Shown here: positions 1-10,162 of the stretch, piece after piece
Layout: every line of letters begins with the position of its first letter
How positions within the stretch are numbered: the stretch's first letter is position 1
Source of the DNA: Ruegeria sp. R14_0
Lineage (GTDB): Bacteria > Pseudomonadota > Alphaproteobacteria > Rhodobacterales > Rhodobacteraceae
Assembly: GCF_017743975.1 (NCBI RefSeq)
Contig: NZ_JAGHRC010000003.1
Coordinates: forward strand, 434,001 to 498,000
Length of the DNA: 64,000 nt
Direction of reading: 5' to 3'
Notes under the pieces: generated by a model
Seen by the model: only the letters and a program-made list of their open reading frames with translations
The model's database searches: none
What the model was told of the DNA's origin: nothing
Translations under genes and position numbers: made by a program

Positions 1-419
1 TCCCCGACCTGCCCCTGTTCGACCTGCTGCGCGATCAACGCCAAAGCGGCGGGCGCAAGGCGCTCACAACCGAGTTGGCGCGTCATCTGCCTGCTCGGTT
101 GGTGGATTATCTCAGCCAGCATATCCCGATGCCGGGCAATCTGGCGGATCAGTCCGATACGGCGTTAGCCACCCTGATATCCGCCCTCTCCGACTGGGAG
201 CTGACGCCCTCGGGCACCGAAGGGTATCGCACCGCCGAGGTCACTCTGGGTGGGATCGACACGGATGGCATGTCGTCAAAAACAATGGAGGCCAGGGATG
301 TCCCCGGCCTCTATGCGATTGGCGAAGCGGTGGATGTCACCGGCTGGTTGGGCGGCTACAATTTCCAGTGGGCGTGGTCGTCAGGCTACGCCGCCGGAAC
401 TGCAATCGCCTCCCGTTAG
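1..419 (+). CDS. NAD(P)/FAD-dependent oxidoreductase, HI0933/BaiN family (3' part only)
   Basis: The reading frame is open from base 3, so the gene begins before the window and only about 138 C-terminal residues are visible. The end of the protein reads GLYAIGEAVDVTGWLGGYNF, which matches the C-terminal FAD-contacting segment of the HI0933 (BaiN/YhiN-like) flavoproteins. The segment just before it (residues near EVTLGGIDT and MSSKTMEARDVPG) is also typical of that family. The substrate is unknown in most members. The TAG stop overlaps the stop codon of the convergent lipoprotein gene, so the two genes share bases 416-419. An internal TTG at 75 should not be taken as the start, because family homology continues upstream of it. 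Confidence 0.82.
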   Translation, partial: PDLPLFDLLRDQRQSGGRKALTTELARHLPARLVDYLSQHIPMPGNLADQSDTALATLISALSDWELTPSGTEGYRTAEVTLGGIDTDGMSSKTMEARDVPGLYAIGEAVDVTGWLGGYNFQWAWSSGYAAGTAIASR

Positions 420-790
420 CCGACGACGTTGTAACCGCGACCGCGCATGCAGTTGCGCACGACCACTTCCTGGTTCTGGGTGTTCTGGATGGCACTTGCG
501 CCGGCACCGACAAGGGCACCTGCGACTGCAGCGCGGCCAAGATCGCTGGCGCTGTCGTCGATGATCGCCTTGGTTCCCGCAGCACCCGCTGCACCGATCG
601 CAGCAGCACCGGCCGTGTTACCGTCAACCACCGGCTGCGACCGTGCCAGCGCCTGACACTGCGCCAGATCAGCATTGTAGTTCGGGCCGACCGGACCATC
701 GACAATCGGCTGATAGTTCGCGCCGGTGTTGGTGCAGGCCCCTACGGCCAGAATGGCGGGCAGGATCAGAGAAAACTTATGGAACGACAT
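416..790 (-). CDS. Glycine-zipper lipoprotein
   Basis: A 124-residue protein with an N-terminal hydrophobic signal ending in the lipobox AVGAC, so it should be exported and lipidated on Cys19 or close to it. The middle is rich in Gly and Ala (GNTAGAAAIGAAGAAG, AAVAGALVGAGASA), a glycine-zipper pattern seen in small outer-membrane lipoproteins. Two Cys residues (in AQCQAL and RNCMRG) could form a disulphide. Two in-frame ATG codons exist, at 796 and 790. The GAGG motif lies about 9 bases before the second, so 790 is preferred. It is on the same strand as murD, 100 bp downstream of it, and ends tail-to-tail with the flavoprotein gene. Exact role is unknown. Confidence 0.75.
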   Translation of the reverse strand: MSFHKFSLILPAILAVGACTNTGANYQPIVDGPVGPNYNADLAQCQALARSQPVVDGNTAGAAAIGAAGAAGTKAIIDDSASDLGRAAVAGALVGAGASAIQNTQNQEVVVRNCMRGRGYNVVG

Positions 791-894
791 GGTCATAACC
801 TCGTGTTAAATTTGCGGGCAAGCAAAACCATTAATTTTGGCGCGTCAAGCTGATAGCCGTCAGCTTCGCCCAACCGGCGGTCTATTGCAAACGG

Positions 895-2295
895 CTATTG
901 CGGCAACCGTTGCTTGACCTGCGCCACGAAGTCCTCTCCGCGCTGTTCGAAATTGTCATATTGATCGAAACTGGCCGCCGCCGGAGCCAGAAGGACGGTT
1001 TCACCGGGCTGCGCATCATTCATCGCTTGCGCGACCGCTTCGCACATTGTCGTGCAGACCTGCGCATCGGCATCTAGCTGCATGGCAAAATGCGCGGCTT
1101 CGCGCCCGATCACGTAGGCTTTGACCACCTGATCCGCCGCTGCGTTCAATGCGGAAACCCCGCCCTCTTTCTCGAGCCCGCCACAAATCCAGCGGATTTG
1201 CTTAAATGCGCTCAGGGCTTTCAGCGCGCTGTCGACATTTGTGGCCTTGGAGTCGTTGACGTACGTAACACCACCCGCCTCGGCAATAACCTGGCTGCGG
1301 TGCGGCAGGCCGGGATAACTGTGCAGCGCATCTTCGATCACCCGCGGAGCCAAACCCAACGCGCGACAGGCCGCATAAGCCGCGCAGGCGTTCTGGTGGT
1401 TGTGTGCCCCCGGCAGCCCCTTGATTCCACGCAGGTCAATTGACCCCGCTTGCCGCCCTTTGCGGTATTCCGACAGGAACCCTTTGCGCGCAAAAACCTG
1501 CCAACCGGGACCGGTTAGCTTACGCGCGACCGACACACGAATGACGCGGTCATCGGTCGGTCCTTCGGCCAGCTGACCGGCCAAAAATGCGCCCTCCTTT
1601 TCATCGATCCCAATTACGGCCCGATCCGGCCCACCTTCGGCGAACAACCGGCGTTTGGCCGCGAAATAGCCCCCCATCCCGCCATGGCGATCCAAGTGGT
1701 CAGGCGTCAGGTTGGTGAACACGGCCACATCCGGCGTTAGCGAACGGGCCAGTTCGGTCTGATAGCTCGACAGCTCCAGCACCACAACCGAGCCATTACC
1801 GCTAGGTTCGATATCCAGAACGCCCCGCCCGATATTGCCCGCCAGCTGCGCCTCGCGCCCGGCCTCGGTCAGAATGTGATGGATCAGCGCAGCGGTGGTG
1901 GATTTTCCGTTCGACCCGGTTACCGCGATCACGCGGGGCGGCGTGTCATAGCTGCTCCACTCTGGTCCGGCAAATGACCGAAAGAACAGCCCGATGTCAT
2001 TGTCGACCGGAACTCCGGCCTCCAGCGCAGCAACTACGACCGGGTTCGGCTCTGGATACAGATGAGGGATACCGGGTGAGACGATCAGCGTGGCAATGTC
2101 ATCAAACGCCCCATGACGACGCAGATCAACGCAGATAAACCCCTCGGCCTCGGCCTTTTCGCGGGCCGCTGGGTTATCATCCCAGCATACCGGTTTGGCC
2201 TTGCCTGCCACCAGCGCGCGCGCGGTGGCCAGCCCCGACCGGCCAAGCCCCAGAACCGCAACCTTCTGTCCTGAAAACCCTTGGACCGGGATCAT
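895..2295 (-). CDS. murD: UDP-N-acetylmuramoyl-L-alanine:D-glutamate ligase
   Basis: Adds D-glutamate to UDP-MurNAc-L-alanine with ATP in the cytoplasm, the second amino-acid step of peptidoglycan precursor synthesis. The 466-residue length fits MurD. It shows the N-terminal nucleotide-fold start [13 protein letters not shown], the Mur ligase P-loop [10 protein letters not shown] near residue 120, the central [14 protein letters not shown] motif and the C-terminal [11 protein letters not shown] motif. The ATG at 2295 is chosen over an upstream in-frame codon at 2334 because AGAGGG lies about 10 bases before it and the family starts here. It is the last dcw gene in the window. ftsW, murG and murC do not follow directly. 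A terminator-like hairpin separates it from mraY. Confidence 0.96.
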   Translation of the reverse strand: MIPVQGFSGQKVAVLGLGRSGLATARALVAGKAKPVCWDDNPAAREKAEAEGFICVDLRRHGAFDDIATLIVSPGIPHLYPEPNPVVVAALEAGVPVDNDIGLFFRSFAGPEWSSYDTPPRVIAVTGSNGKSTTAALIHHILTEAGREAQLAGNIGRGVLDIEPSGNGSVVVLELSSYQTELARSLTPDVAVFTNLTPDHLDRHGGMGGYFAAKRRLFAEGGPDRAVIGIDEKEGAFLAGQLAEGPTDDRVIRVSVARKLTGPGWQVFARKGFLSEYRKGRQAGSIDLRGIKGLPGAHNHQNACAAYAACRALGLAPRVIEDALHSYPGLPHRSQVIAEAGGVTYVNDSKATNVDSALKALSAFKQIRWICGGLEKEGGVSALNAAADQVVKAYVIGREAAHFAMQLDADAQVCTTMCEAVAQAMNDAQPGETVLLAPAAASFDQYDNFEQRGEDFVAQVKQRLPQ

Positions 2296-2366
2296 GCTGA
2301 ACACCCTCTTTTGACTTTGAATTGGCCGCCACACTGCACCGAAGACTTCCCCGATGACAAGGGCAG

Positions 2367-2393
2367 CAAAAGGCTCGCGCGGCAGCGCGAGCC
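2367..2393 (-). terminator. Terminator-like hairpin between mraY and murD
   Basis: On the minus strand a perfect 9-bp stem (GGCTCGCGC with GCGCGAGCC, loop TGCC) is followed by TTTTG. It lies in the 150-bp gap downstream of the mraY stop and upstream of murD. The short T run suggests a partial terminator or a processing/attenuation element rather than a full stop. Confidence 0.5.
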
Positions 2394-2445
2394 GGGCCCA
2401 ACAGGTGGCAGGTGGACCGCAGGTCCGCCGAACCTGGCGGGAGCT

Positions 2446-3528
2446 CTACCGGACTTTCAGCGTCGCCAGTCCGATCATCGCCAGGATCAGCGAGATGATC
2501 CAGAACCGGATCACGATTGTAGGCTCAGCCCAGCCCTTTTTCTCATAGTGATGATGGATCGGTGCCATCAGGAACACGCGCCGCCCTGTGCGCTTGAAAT
2601 ACAGCACCTGAATGATCACGCTCAGCGCTTCGACCACGAACAGACCACCCACCACGGCCAGTACCAGCTCGTGCTTGGTGGCAACCGCGATCGCGCCCAG
2701 AGCCCCGCCCAGCGCCAGCGAGCCCGTGTCGCCCATGAACACCGCCGCAGGCGGTGCATTATACCAAAGGAACCCAAGTCCCGCGCCAAACAGGGCTGAG
2801 GTAAAGATGAATATCTCCCCTGTCCCGGGCACGTAGTGCACATCCAGATACTCGGTGAAGTCGACCCGACCCACGGCATAGGCAATCACACCCAGAGTCG
2901 AGGCCGCAATCATCGCCGGCATGATCGCAAGCCCGTCCAGACCGTCCGTCAGGTTCACCGCGTTAGCCGCACCGACGATCACGATGATCGAGAACGGGAT
3001 GTAGAAAACGCCCAGATTGATCAGCGTATCTTTGAAGATCGGCAGCGCCAGTTGGTTCTGCAACGCTTCGGGGTGGTGCAAAGACGCCCATAGCGAGGCC
3101 AGAACTGCGATGATGACGCCCAGCGCCAAACGCATGCGACCCGAAACACCCTGAGTGTTCTGCTTTGACACTTTCGCATAGTCATCTGCAAAGCCAATCG
3201 CCGCATAGGCCATCGTTACAAATAACACCATCCAGACATAAGGATTGTCCCATCGCGCCCAGATCAGGGTGGATGTCAAAAGCGCGCCCACAATCAGTAA
3301 GCCGCCCATGGTCGGTGTACCTGCTTTCGAGAAATGTCCCTCTGGGCCGTCATCCCGGATCGGTTGGCCCTTGCCCTGTTTCTTGCGCAGCACGTTGATC
3401 AACGGCTTACCGAACAGAAATCCGAAAATCAGCGCAGTCAGAAAGGCGCCGCCAGCGCGGAACGTGATATAGCGGAAGAGGTTGAAAAAATCTCCTCCGT
3501 CCGACAGGGCGGTCAACCAATAGAGCAT
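2446..3528 (-). CDS. mraY: Phospho-N-acetylmuramoyl-pentapeptide transferase
   Basis: Integral membrane enzyme that transfers phospho-MurNAc-pentapeptide to undecaprenyl phosphate, making lipid I. The 360-residue length is typical. Diagnostic features are the [14 protein letters not shown] segment (here [12 protein letters not shown]), the paired Asp motif FADDYAK, the [10 protein letters not shown] loop, the GDTGSLALG segment and the histidine cluster [11 protein letters not shown] near the C-terminus. About ten hydrophobic segments are visible. AAAGG lies 9 bases before the ATG. It follows murF by 39 bp in the dcw operon and is followed by a hairpin before murD. Confidence 0.97.
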   Translation of the reverse strand: MLYWLTALSDGGDFFNLFRYITFRAGGAFLTALIFGFLFGKPLINVLRKKQGKGQPIRDDGPEGHFSKAGTPTMGGLLIVGALLTSTLIWARWDNPYVWMVLFVTMAYAAIGFADDYAKVSKQNTQGVSGRMRLALGVIIAVLASLWASLHHPEALQNQLALPIFKDTLINLGVFYIPFSIIVIVGAANAVNLTDGLDGLAIMPAMIAASTLGVIAYAVGRVDFTEYLDVHYVPGTGEIFIFTSALFGAGLGFLWYNAPPAAVFMGDTGSLALGGALGAIAVATKHELVLAVVGGLFVVEALSVIIQVLYFKRTGRRVFLMAPIHHHYEKKGWAEPTIVIRFWIISLILAMIGLATLKVR

Positions 3529-3567
3529 TACAGAACCTTTCTCACACTGAGGCGGCGGGCGTAGTCA

Positions 3568-4959
3568 TCAATCAAGCGCGCCCCCTTGCCCCATTTTACG
3601 CAAACCGTCAACAATCTGTGCCAGCGCCATGCTCAGCGATCCCTTGGCCAGCACGGTGTCGCCATTCTGAATCAGCTCGGGAAGCTTCGCCGACATCTCG
3701 GCACTCGTCTCGAACCAGAGCCCGCGTTTGTTCGTCGGAAGCGCATGGTGCAATGCCTGCATCAGTGGCCCGACACAGTGCACCTTGTCCACGCGCTGCA
3801 TGGCCGAAACATCGACCATCGCCGCGTGCATGGCGACCTCATCTGCGCCCAACTCTTTCATATCGCCCAGAAAAGCGATGCGCCTTTGCCCTTGGGCGGC
3901 GGCCAGCACATCCAGCGCGGCCTCCATCGAGGTCGGGTTGGCGTTATAACTGTCATCCAGCAATTCGATCCGCCCCCCGTCGGCCAACGCGATCTGTTCT
4001 CGCACGCCGCGCCCTTTGACCGGCGACCATCCGCCGAGGCCCGAGATCGCCTCGTTCAGATCAACGCCCATTTCGACGCAGGCCGCCAGGGCCCCCAGCG
4101 CGTTCATGGCAAAATGGGTTCCAGCTGACTGCACATCAAACTCTATCGGCTGCCCGCCAACCGTTGCCGTCGCATGCACCGAGTCGGATTGCTGCGTTAC
4201 ACCGGTCAGGGTGTAGTCAGTGCCTTCGCGTCCAAACTCTACCGCCTTGGCTCCATGATCCCGAGCGCAATCGCGCAAGATATCCGCATGTTCGATATCG
4301 GCGTTCACGATGGCCGAACCGCCTTCGGTCAGGCCGTCAAAGATTGCCGCCTTTTCATGCGCGATACCGGCCACCGAGTCGAAGGCCTCAAGATGCACAG
4401 CTGCCACGGTCGTCACCAGCGCCACATGAGGGCGGGTTTGCTGCGCCAACGGAGAGATCTCTCCGGGGTGGTTCATACCGATCTCAATCACCGCGAATTC
4501 AGTGTCACGCGGCATCCGTGCCAGCGTCAACGGCACACCCCAGTGGTTGTTGTAGCTGGCGACACTCGCATGGGTTTTTCCCTGCGTTTCCAATATCGTG
4601 GCCAGCATTTCCTTGGTCGACGTTTTACCAACACTGCCCGTTACGCCCAGCACCCGCGCGTTGGATCGTGCGCGACCAGCCTGACCCAGCGCTTCCAACC
4701 CGGCCTGCACGTCATCCACGATCAAAAGGGGCGCATCGTCAGCTACGCCCTCGGGAATGCGAGACACCAGAGCCGCGCCCGCCCCCTTTTCCAACGCTTG
4801 CGCGACGAAATCATGCCCGTCCCGCGCCGCCTTGAGGGCCACGAACAGATCGCCGGGCTGAATGGTGCGCGTGTCGATGGAAACCCCGTTGACCACCCAA
4901 TCGGTTGTGGCCCGTCCGCCGGTTGCTTGGGCGGCCTCCGCCGCAGTCCAAAGCGTCAT
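3568..4959 (-). CDS. murF: UDP-N-acetylmuramoyl-tripeptide:D-alanyl-D-alanine ligase
   Basis: Adds D-Ala-D-Ala to UDP-MurNAc-tripeptide with ATP, the last cytoplasmic step of the pentapeptide precursor. It has 463 residues. It shows the N-terminal MurF segment VSIDTRTIQPGDLFVAL, the P-loop VTGSVGKTSTKEML near residue 105, the YNNHWGVPLTLA motif typical of MurF, and the C-terminal LLDDSYNANPTSM motif. The start codon overlaps the murE stop (ATGA, bases 4956-4959), which indicates translational coupling. GGGAGG lies before the ATG, inside the end of murE. Confidence 0.97.
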   Translation of the reverse strand: MTLWTAAEAAQATGGRATTDWVVNGVSIDTRTIQPGDLFVALKAARDGHDFVAQALEKGAGAALVSRIPEGVADDAPLLIVDDVQAGLEALGQAGRARSNARVLGVTGSVGKTSTKEMLATILETQGKTHASVASYNNHWGVPLTLARMPRDTEFAVIEIGMNHPGEISPLAQQTRPHVALVTTVAAVHLEAFDSVAGIAHEKAAIFDGLTEGGSAIVNADIEHADILRDCARDHGAKAVEFGREGTDYTLTGVTQQSDSVHATATVGGQPIEFDVQSAGTHFAMNALGALAACVEMGVDLNEAISGLGGWSPVKGRGVREQIALADGGRIELLDDSYNANPTSMEAALDVLAAAQGQRRIAFLGDMKELGADEVAMHAAMVDVSAMQRVDKVHCVGPLMQALHHALPTNKRGLWFETSAEMSAKLPELIQNGDTVLAKGSLSMALAQIVDGLRKMGQGGALD

Positions 4960-6437
4960 GCGACCCTCCCATCCAAAGCGGCCACGCTGATACTAGCCTG
5001 CTCGGCATCATCGAAGGGCAAGACTTGATCACCAACGATCTGGCCAGTTTCATGCCCTTTGCCCGCGATCAACAACGCGTCGCCCGGTTGCAGCGCGTCT
5101 ATCCCACGCAGGATCGCCTCGGCGCGGTCTCCGACTTCCGTTGCGTCCGGCGCGCCCTCCATGACGGCGGCGCGAATGATCGCGGGGTCTTCACTGCGCG
5201 GGTTGTCGTCGGTGACAAAGACCACATCAGCGTTGTTGGCGGCGGCTTGCCCCATCAATGGACGCTTGGTGGCATCGCGATCCCCGCCCGCGCCAACGAT
5301 GGCGATCAGGCGACCCATCACATGCGGGCGCAACGCCTTGAGCGCGGTCGCCACGGCGTCTGGCGTATGGGCATAATCCACAAACACCGCCGCGCCGTTT
5401 TCCCGCGTCGCGGCCAGTTGCATGCGGCCGCGGACGGTGGTCAGATGCGGCAGGGTCTCGAAAACACGCTCGGGCTCATCCCCAGCCCCGATGACAAGGC
5501 CGCAGGCCAGCAGGATGTTTTCGGCCTGAAAGCCGCCGATCAGGTTCAGGCGGGTTTGGAACACTTTGCCTTGCCACGAAAACCGCAGATCCTGCCCCGT
5601 TGCGTCAAACCGCTGGTTGATCAAACACAGGTCAGCCTCCCCCAACCCAACGGTCAGCACCTTCTGTCCGCGCTCTTTGGCGATCCGGCGGACCTGAGCG
5701 CCTTTCGGATCGCTCATGTTGACAACAACAGTGCCGTCCTGCGGTAAAACCCGATCAAACAGGCCTGCCTTGGCGTTGAAATATGCCTCGAACGTCTCGT
5801 GATAATCCAAGTGATCCTGGGTAAAGTTCGAAAACCCTGCAGCCGTCAGTTGCACGCCGTCCAGGCGGCGCTGCTCCAGCCCGTGCGAGGACGCCTCCAT
5901 CGCGGCATGGGTCACACCGTTCTCGGCGGCCTCAGACAGGCAGCGGTGCAGAGTGATCGGCTCAGGTGTTGTATGCGCAAGCGGAGCGGTCCAAGCTCCT
6001 TCGACCCCAGTTGTGCCCAGATTGACGGCGGCATGGTCCAGTTCGGTCCAGATCTGACGCACAAATGTCGCGACAGAGGTTTTCCCGTTGGTGCCGGTGA
6101 CCGCCACGATGGTCTGAGGCTGTGCACCGAACCACAGCGCAGCACTTCCCGCCAATGCCTGACGCGGGTCTTCCACCACGATCAGGGCCGCGTCGGATGC
6201 GGCCAGTTCATTGGCGGCAATCTCGGCCCCTTCGGCGTCTGTCAGGATGCCCGCGGCCCCCATGCGCAAGGCATATTGGATGAACTCACCGCCATGCACC
6301 CGCGTTCCGGGCAGGGCTGCAAACAGGAACCCGTCCTTCACCTCTCGGCTGTCGACAGCCAATCCGGTGATGTCGGGATTGGCCCCGCCGCGCGCGGTCA
6401 GGGCCAGTTGGCTGAGTTTCTTTGTCCTTGTGCCCAT
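4956..6437 (-). CDS. murE: UDP-N-acetylmuramoyl-L-alanyl-D-glutamate:meso-diaminopimelate ligase
   Basis: Adds the third peptide residue to UDP-MurNAc-dipeptide. It has 493 residues, with the N-terminal DSREVKDGFLFAALPG segment, the P-loop VTGTNGKTSVATF near residue 115 and the SSHGLEQRRLDG region. The DDNPRSEDP motif marks the meso-diaminopimelate-specific type (DNPR), so the cell wall is of the Gram-negative DAP type. AGAGGTGG lies just before the ATG. It lies 22 bp after ftsI and overlaps murF by 4 bp. Confidence 0.97.
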   Translation of the reverse strand: MGTRTKKLSQLALTARGGANPDITGLAVDSREVKDGFLFAALPGTRVHGGEFIQYALRMGAAGILTDAEGAEIAANELAASDAALIVVEDPRQALAGSAALWFGAQPQTIVAVTGTNGKTSVATFVRQIWTELDHAAVNLGTTGVEGAWTAPLAHTTPEPITLHRCLSEAAENGVTHAAMEASSHGLEQRRLDGVQLTAAGFSNFTQDHLDYHETFEAYFNAKAGLFDRVLPQDGTVVVNMSDPKGAQVRRIAKERGQKVLTVGLGEADLCLINQRFDATGQDLRFSWQGKVFQTRLNLIGGFQAENILLACGLVIGAGDEPERVFETLPHLTTVRGRMQLAATRENGAAVFVDYAHTPDAVATALKALRPHVMGRLIAIVGAGGDRDATKRPLMGQAAANNADVVFVTDDNPRSEDPAIIRAAVMEGAPDATEVGDRAEAILRGIDALQPGDALLIAGKGHETGQIVGDQVLPFDDAEQASISVAALDGRVA

Positions 6438-6459
6438 GACCCACCTCTTGCCGGACAGC

Positions 6460-8247
6460 TTAATTTGAGGTCAGCGTTATAGCAGCGCCCGCATCAGGCT
6501 CAAGCCGGGGACGCAGACCCAAAAGGGGTGCGATGCGGCCAATCAGTTCGGCGGCTACGGGAACTGCTGTCCACCCCGCCGTACGGCGCTTTTCGCCGTA
6601 GGCGACGATCGAGGGTTCATCCAGCGTGACGATCAGAACGTACTTCGGATCATAGGCCGGGAACAGCGTAGCAAAGGTCGAGATGACCTTGTCATCATAA
6701 TACCCGCCGCGCGGCTTGGGCTTGTCTGCCGTGCCGGTTTTTCCCGCCACTTCGTAACCTGCGACATCGCCAAAGCTGGCCGTGCCATCCGTTACCACGC
6801 GGCGCAGCATTCCTTGGGCCTGTTTGGCGGCGCTTTCGGACATGACACGTGGCCCGTATTGCGGCCCGTTCTTGCGCAGAATCGTCGGGCTGACATAGTG
6901 CCCACCATTGGCAATCGCGGCATATCCGGCGGCCAGGTGCATCGGGCTGGTCGACAAGCCGTGGCCGTAGGAAATGGTTACTGTACTCAACTCACCCCAT
7001 TTCTTGGGCTTGAGCGGTTCGCCCCCCTTGGCTTCGACAATCTCGAATGGCGTGGGATCGAACATGCCCAGTGCTTGCAGGAAATCCTGTTGCCGCTGCG
7101 CGCCGATTTGCAGCGCCAGCCGTCCGGTGCCCCGGTTCGAGCTGTGGACGATCACGTCTGCAACGCTGATCTTACCGTAGTTCTTGCCATTGAACTCCCC
7201 AATCGGGAAACGTCCGATCTTCATCGGCCCCGTGGTGTCGATGATTGTGTTCGAGTTCACAAGACCCAGCTGAACCGCCTGAGCGGCCGTGAAAATCTTG
7301 AAGACAGACCCCAGCTCATAGACACCCTGCACATAGCGGTTGAACAGCGGACTGTCCGAGGGATCAAAGCCGGATGTCGGCGGACGCGGTCGATCATTGG
7401 GATCGAAAGACGGCAATGAGGCCGCCGAGATCACCTCGCCCGTATGCGCGTTCATCAGAACCGCCGACGCGCCTTTGGCATTCATGATCTTCATGCCGCC
7501 GTATAGGACCTGCTCGACAGCGGCCTGAACGGTCAGGTCCAGCGACAGCTGCAGCGGTTTGGTTCCATTCGCAGGATCGCGCAGATAATCGTCGAACTGC
7601 TTTTCGACGCCGGCAACGCCAATCACCTCAGCGGCGCTTACGCCTTCGCGGCCAAAGCTGGACCCACCCAGAATATGCGCGGCCAGACGCCCATTCGGGT
7701 ACAGTCGCATCTCACGTGGGCCAAACAGTATGCCGGGATCCCCAATATCGTGCACCGCCTGCTTCTGCTCAGGCGAGATACGTTTTTTGATCCATAGGAA
7801 CTTACGGTTACCGGTGAAGTCCTTGACCAAACGCTCTTTTTCCAGATCAGGGAAAATCGCAACCAACTGATCCGCCGCTGCTATCGGGTCGATCATCAAA
7901 GGCGGCTGCGCATAGACCGAATAGGTATCCAGATTGGTCGCCAGAATGCGCCCTTCGCGGTCCACAATATTGGCGCGCTGCATCGCAATGGCCGCACCGG
8001 GGGCCGAGGCGACAGGCTCTTGCGCCTCGGACGTGGCCAGCATGCCCATCCGAACACCCACCACCGAGAAGGCACAAAAGAAAAACAGACCCAGCACCAA
8101 CAAGCGCCCCTCGGCCCGTGCGCGGGCGCGGTCTTTCATGTCTTCGTGGCGCTTGTGGATGTTCTCACGTTCGATGGCTTTGGGGTTCTCTCCGCGCGCA
8201 CGTGCGTCGAGGATACGAGCCAGTGGGCGCAGGGGTGTACGGGTCAT
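6460..8247 (-). CDS. ftsI: Penicillin-binding protein, septal peptidoglycan D,D-transpeptidase
   Basis: Class B PBP that cross-links septal peptidoglycan. It has 595 residues, with a basic cytoplasmic N-terminus of about 45 residues and a single membrane anchor (LLVLGLFFFCAFSVVGVRMG). A PBP dimerisation domain and a transpeptidase domain follow. The three active-site motifs are present: SVFK (in YELGSVFKIFTA), SSN (in VIVHSSNRGTG) and KTG (in VAGKTGTADKPK). The start overlaps the ftsL stop by 4 bp and a GAGGTG motif precedes it. The position after ftsL in the dcw cluster supports FtsI rather than the elongation-specific PBP2. Confidence 0.96.
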   Translation of the reverse strand: MTRTPLRPLARILDARARGENPKAIERENIHKRHEDMKDRARARAEGRLLVLGLFFFCAFSVVGVRMGMLATSEAQEPVASAPGAAIAMQRANIVDREGRILATNLDTYSVYAQPPLMIDPIAAADQLVAIFPDLEKERLVKDFTGNRKFLWIKKRISPEQKQAVHDIGDPGILFGPREMRLYPNGRLAAHILGGSSFGREGVSAAEVIGVAGVEKQFDDYLRDPANGTKPLQLSLDLTVQAAVEQVLYGGMKIMNAKGASAVLMNAHTGEVISAASLPSFDPNDRPRPPTSGFDPSDSPLFNRYVQGVYELGSVFKIFTAAQAVQLGLVNSNTIIDTTGPMKIGRFPIGEFNGKNYGKISVADVIVHSSNRGTGRLALQIGAQRQQDFLQALGMFDPTPFEIVEAKGGEPLKPKKWGELSTVTISYGHGLSTSPMHLAAGYAAIANGGHYVSPTILRKNGPQYGPRVMSESAAKQAQGMLRRVVTDGTASFGDVAGYEVAGKTGTADKPKPRGGYYDDKVISTFATLFPAYDPKYVLIVTLDEPSIVAYGEKRRTAGWTAVPVAAELIGRIAPLLGLRPRLEPDAGAAITLTSN

Positions 8248-8612
8248 GGGATCTGCACCTCACCCAGCGCCTGAGTATCGGTGATCGCCTGCAGCTCGAT
8301 CGGGTCGACAATCGGCAAATCGGGATCCTCGGCATAAGCGATCTGGTCCGCGCGACCGAACTGTTCGGCCCGCAACGGCAATAGACCCAGACGCTCGAAG
8401 TTCAAATCGGCCAGCTCGCGCAAGCGGTCAGGACGGTTAAGATAGGCCCATTCCGCGTTTAATACGGCCAGTCGCACCTGCGCCATACCGATTTGACGCT
8501 GCAGGGTCTGGGTTTCCTTCACGACCTGCTGCGTACGGTAGTTCTCTTGATAGGCCCACAACGCCAGTCCGAATACGGACAGAGCAGTCAACACATACAA
8601 AACACTCTTCAT
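8244..8612 (-). CDS. ftsL: Cell division protein FtsL
   Basis: A 122-residue bitopic membrane protein. One N-terminal membrane segment ([18 protein letters not shown]) is followed by a periplasmic heptad-type coiled coil ([23 protein letters not shown]). The motif [15 protein letters not shown] is typical of alphaproteobacterial FtsL. It is expected to act in the FtsQBL divisome subcomplex. It overlaps rsmH and ftsI by 4 bp at its two ends. The SD GGAAGGG precedes the ATG. Confidence 0.92.
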   Translation of the reverse strand: MKSVLYVLTALSVFGLALWAYQENYRTQQVVKETQTLQRQIGMAQVRLAVLNAEWAYLNRPDRLRELADLNFERLGLLPLRAEQFGRADQIAYAEDPDLPIVDPIELQAITDTQALGEVQIP

Positions 8613-9601
8613 TTTGCCCTTCCCCCTAGTTGCGGCATTCCAACGGCACGGGCCTCAATTTCCCCCGCCGGAGCCTCAGTCCGAATTGCGACGCGCAGCT
8701 TGGCCGAGCGCGCGCGCGGATTCTCTTGCAGTTCCCGCTCATCCGGGCCCACCGCTTTGCGGGTCTTGAGCGTGAACTGCGGCTGTTCCTGTTCGATCTC
8801 GGGCGCATAACGGTTGGCGCGTCCGGTTTTGCCCGCACGGGACTGAAAGAACCGTTTTACCATCCGGTCCTCAATCGAATGAAAGGTGACCACTGCCAGC
8901 TGCCCGCCCGGTTTCAGCGCACGCTCGGCAGCCATAAGGCCCCGATACAGCTCTTCATATTCCGCATTCACCGCGATCCGCAGACCCTGAAAGCTGCGCG
9001 TTGCAGGGTGGGACTGCCCCGGTTTGGGACGTGGCAGGCAGGATTCGATGATCTCGGCCAACCGCAAGGTCGTTGTAATCGGTTCTTCGGTCCGGGCTTT
9101 TACAATTGCTTTGGCAATGCGGCGGCTGGCGCGCTCTTCTCCGTAGTGAAAAAGAATATCCGCCAATTGCGCCTCGGTCGCGGTGTTGACCAGATCAGCG
9201 GCACTTTCGCCCTCCTGACTCATGCGCATGTCAAGCGGGCCGTCTTTCATGAAAGAAAATCCGCGTTCGGCCAGATCCAATTGCATCGACGACACGCCGA
9301 GGTCCAATACAACCCCATCCAACCCCTGTGCATATTCATCCATGCGGGAAAACACGCCAGGCTGCATCACCAGCCGGTTGCCATACTGCGCCGCCCAATC
9401 CGCCGCCATTTCAAAAGCCAACGGATCACGGTCGACGCCGATGACCTTGTCGGCCCCGGCATCCAGCAAGCCACGAGTATAGCCACCCGCCCCGAACGTC
9501 CCGTCCAGCCAGACACCCGACACGGGCGCAACTGCCGCCAGCAATGGGCGCAGCAGAACGGGGATATGAGGTTTACCGGAAGGGTATGCAGCGCCGGCCA
9601 T
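8609..9601 (-). CDS. rsmH: 16S rRNA (cytosine(1402)-N(4))-methyltransferase
   Basis: SAM-dependent methyltransferase acting on 16S rRNA C1402 in the decoding centre. The 330-residue protein starts with [10 protein letters not shown] and shows the SAM-binding segment [14 protein letters not shown], then GVDRDPLAF and [11 protein letters not shown], followed by [14 protein letters not shown] and [17 protein letters not shown] 9601 is chosen. An in-frame ATG at 9613 would add four residues and overlap the mraZ stop. The frame stays open far upstream across mraZ, but that stretch is a shadow of mraZ. No clear SD is visible, consistent with coupling to mraZ. Confidence 0.95.
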   Translation of the reverse strand: MAGAAYPSGKPHIPVLLRPLLAAVAPVSGVWLDGTFGAGGYTRGLLDAGADKVIGVDRDPLAFEMAADWAAQYGNRLVMQPGVFSRMDEYAQGLDGVVLDLGVSSMQLDLAERGFSFMKDGPLDMRMSQEGESAADLVNTATEAQLADILFHYGEERASRRIAKAIVKARTEEPITTTLRLAEIIESCLPRPKPGQSHPATRSFQGLRIAVNAEYEELYRGLMAAERALKPGGQLAVVTFHSIEDRMVKRFFQSRAGKTGRANRYAPEIEQEQPQFTLKTRKAVGPDERELQENPRARSAKLRVAIRTEAPAGEIEARAVGMPQLGGRAK

Positions 9602-9605
9602 GCCG

Positions 9606-10109
9606 TTACGCATCCCCGATGCCATCAAGGAACTCCAAAGGATCGAAATCCTCTGGCTGTTCGTCCAGCCATTCTTCGGCCGCGGCCAGTTCTTCCGAAT
9701 CGTAGGTTTCCGGCTTCCAGATCTGGAATGTGTCACCGGCGGCAATAAAGAAGGCCTCGCCCTCAAGCCCGATCTTGTTGCGCAGCTTCGCTGGCAGCAC
9801 CAGACGGCCGGTTTCATCAACTGTGGTCGGGAACGACTGACCGTGGAACATCCGTTGCAACATTTTCCGCTGCATCGATCCGCGCGGCAGCGCGTCGATC
9901 TTGGCGTCAACCTCGTCAATCGCCTGCATGGTATAGCATTCAAGGAACTTGCGGCGGTGGTCACCGTAGACAATCACCAGTTCAGGAGTATCGCCGGGCT
10001 GCCAGTTCGGATCAGAGGCTTCAAGCACACGGCGAAACGAGGCCGGGATCGACACCCTGCCCTTCGTATCCACCTTGTGGTGGCTTTCACCTCTAAACCT
10101 GCGCGCCAA
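9606..10109 (-). CDS. mraZ: Transcriptional regulator MraZ
   Basis: DNA-binding regulator of its own dcw operon. The 167-residue protein has two SpoVT/AbrB-type repeats, visible as [14 protein letters not shown] and [14 protein letters not shown]. Translation most likely begins at TTG 10109 (L-A-R-R-F-R-G-E-S). The protein family begins right there, no ATG or GTG is available close by, and AAAGGG lies about 9 bases upstream. A longer in-frame extension to 10196 runs through the leader terminator hairpin and is not credible. It is the first gene of the dcw operon, 54 bp downstream of that terminator. Confidence 0.93.
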   Translation of the reverse strand: MARRFRGESHHKVDTKGRVSIPASFRRVLEASDPNWQPGDTPELVIVYGDHRRKFLECYTMQAIDEVDAKIDALPRGSMQRKMLQRMFHGQSFPTTVDETGRLVLPAKLRNKIGLEGEAFFIAAGDTFQIWKPETYDSEELAAAEEWLDEQPEDFDPLEFLDGIGDA

Positions 10110-10162
10110 GACGACTGTCCCTTTCGCTTGCGCCCCACCTAAATTTCTTGTCCCCCCGGATG

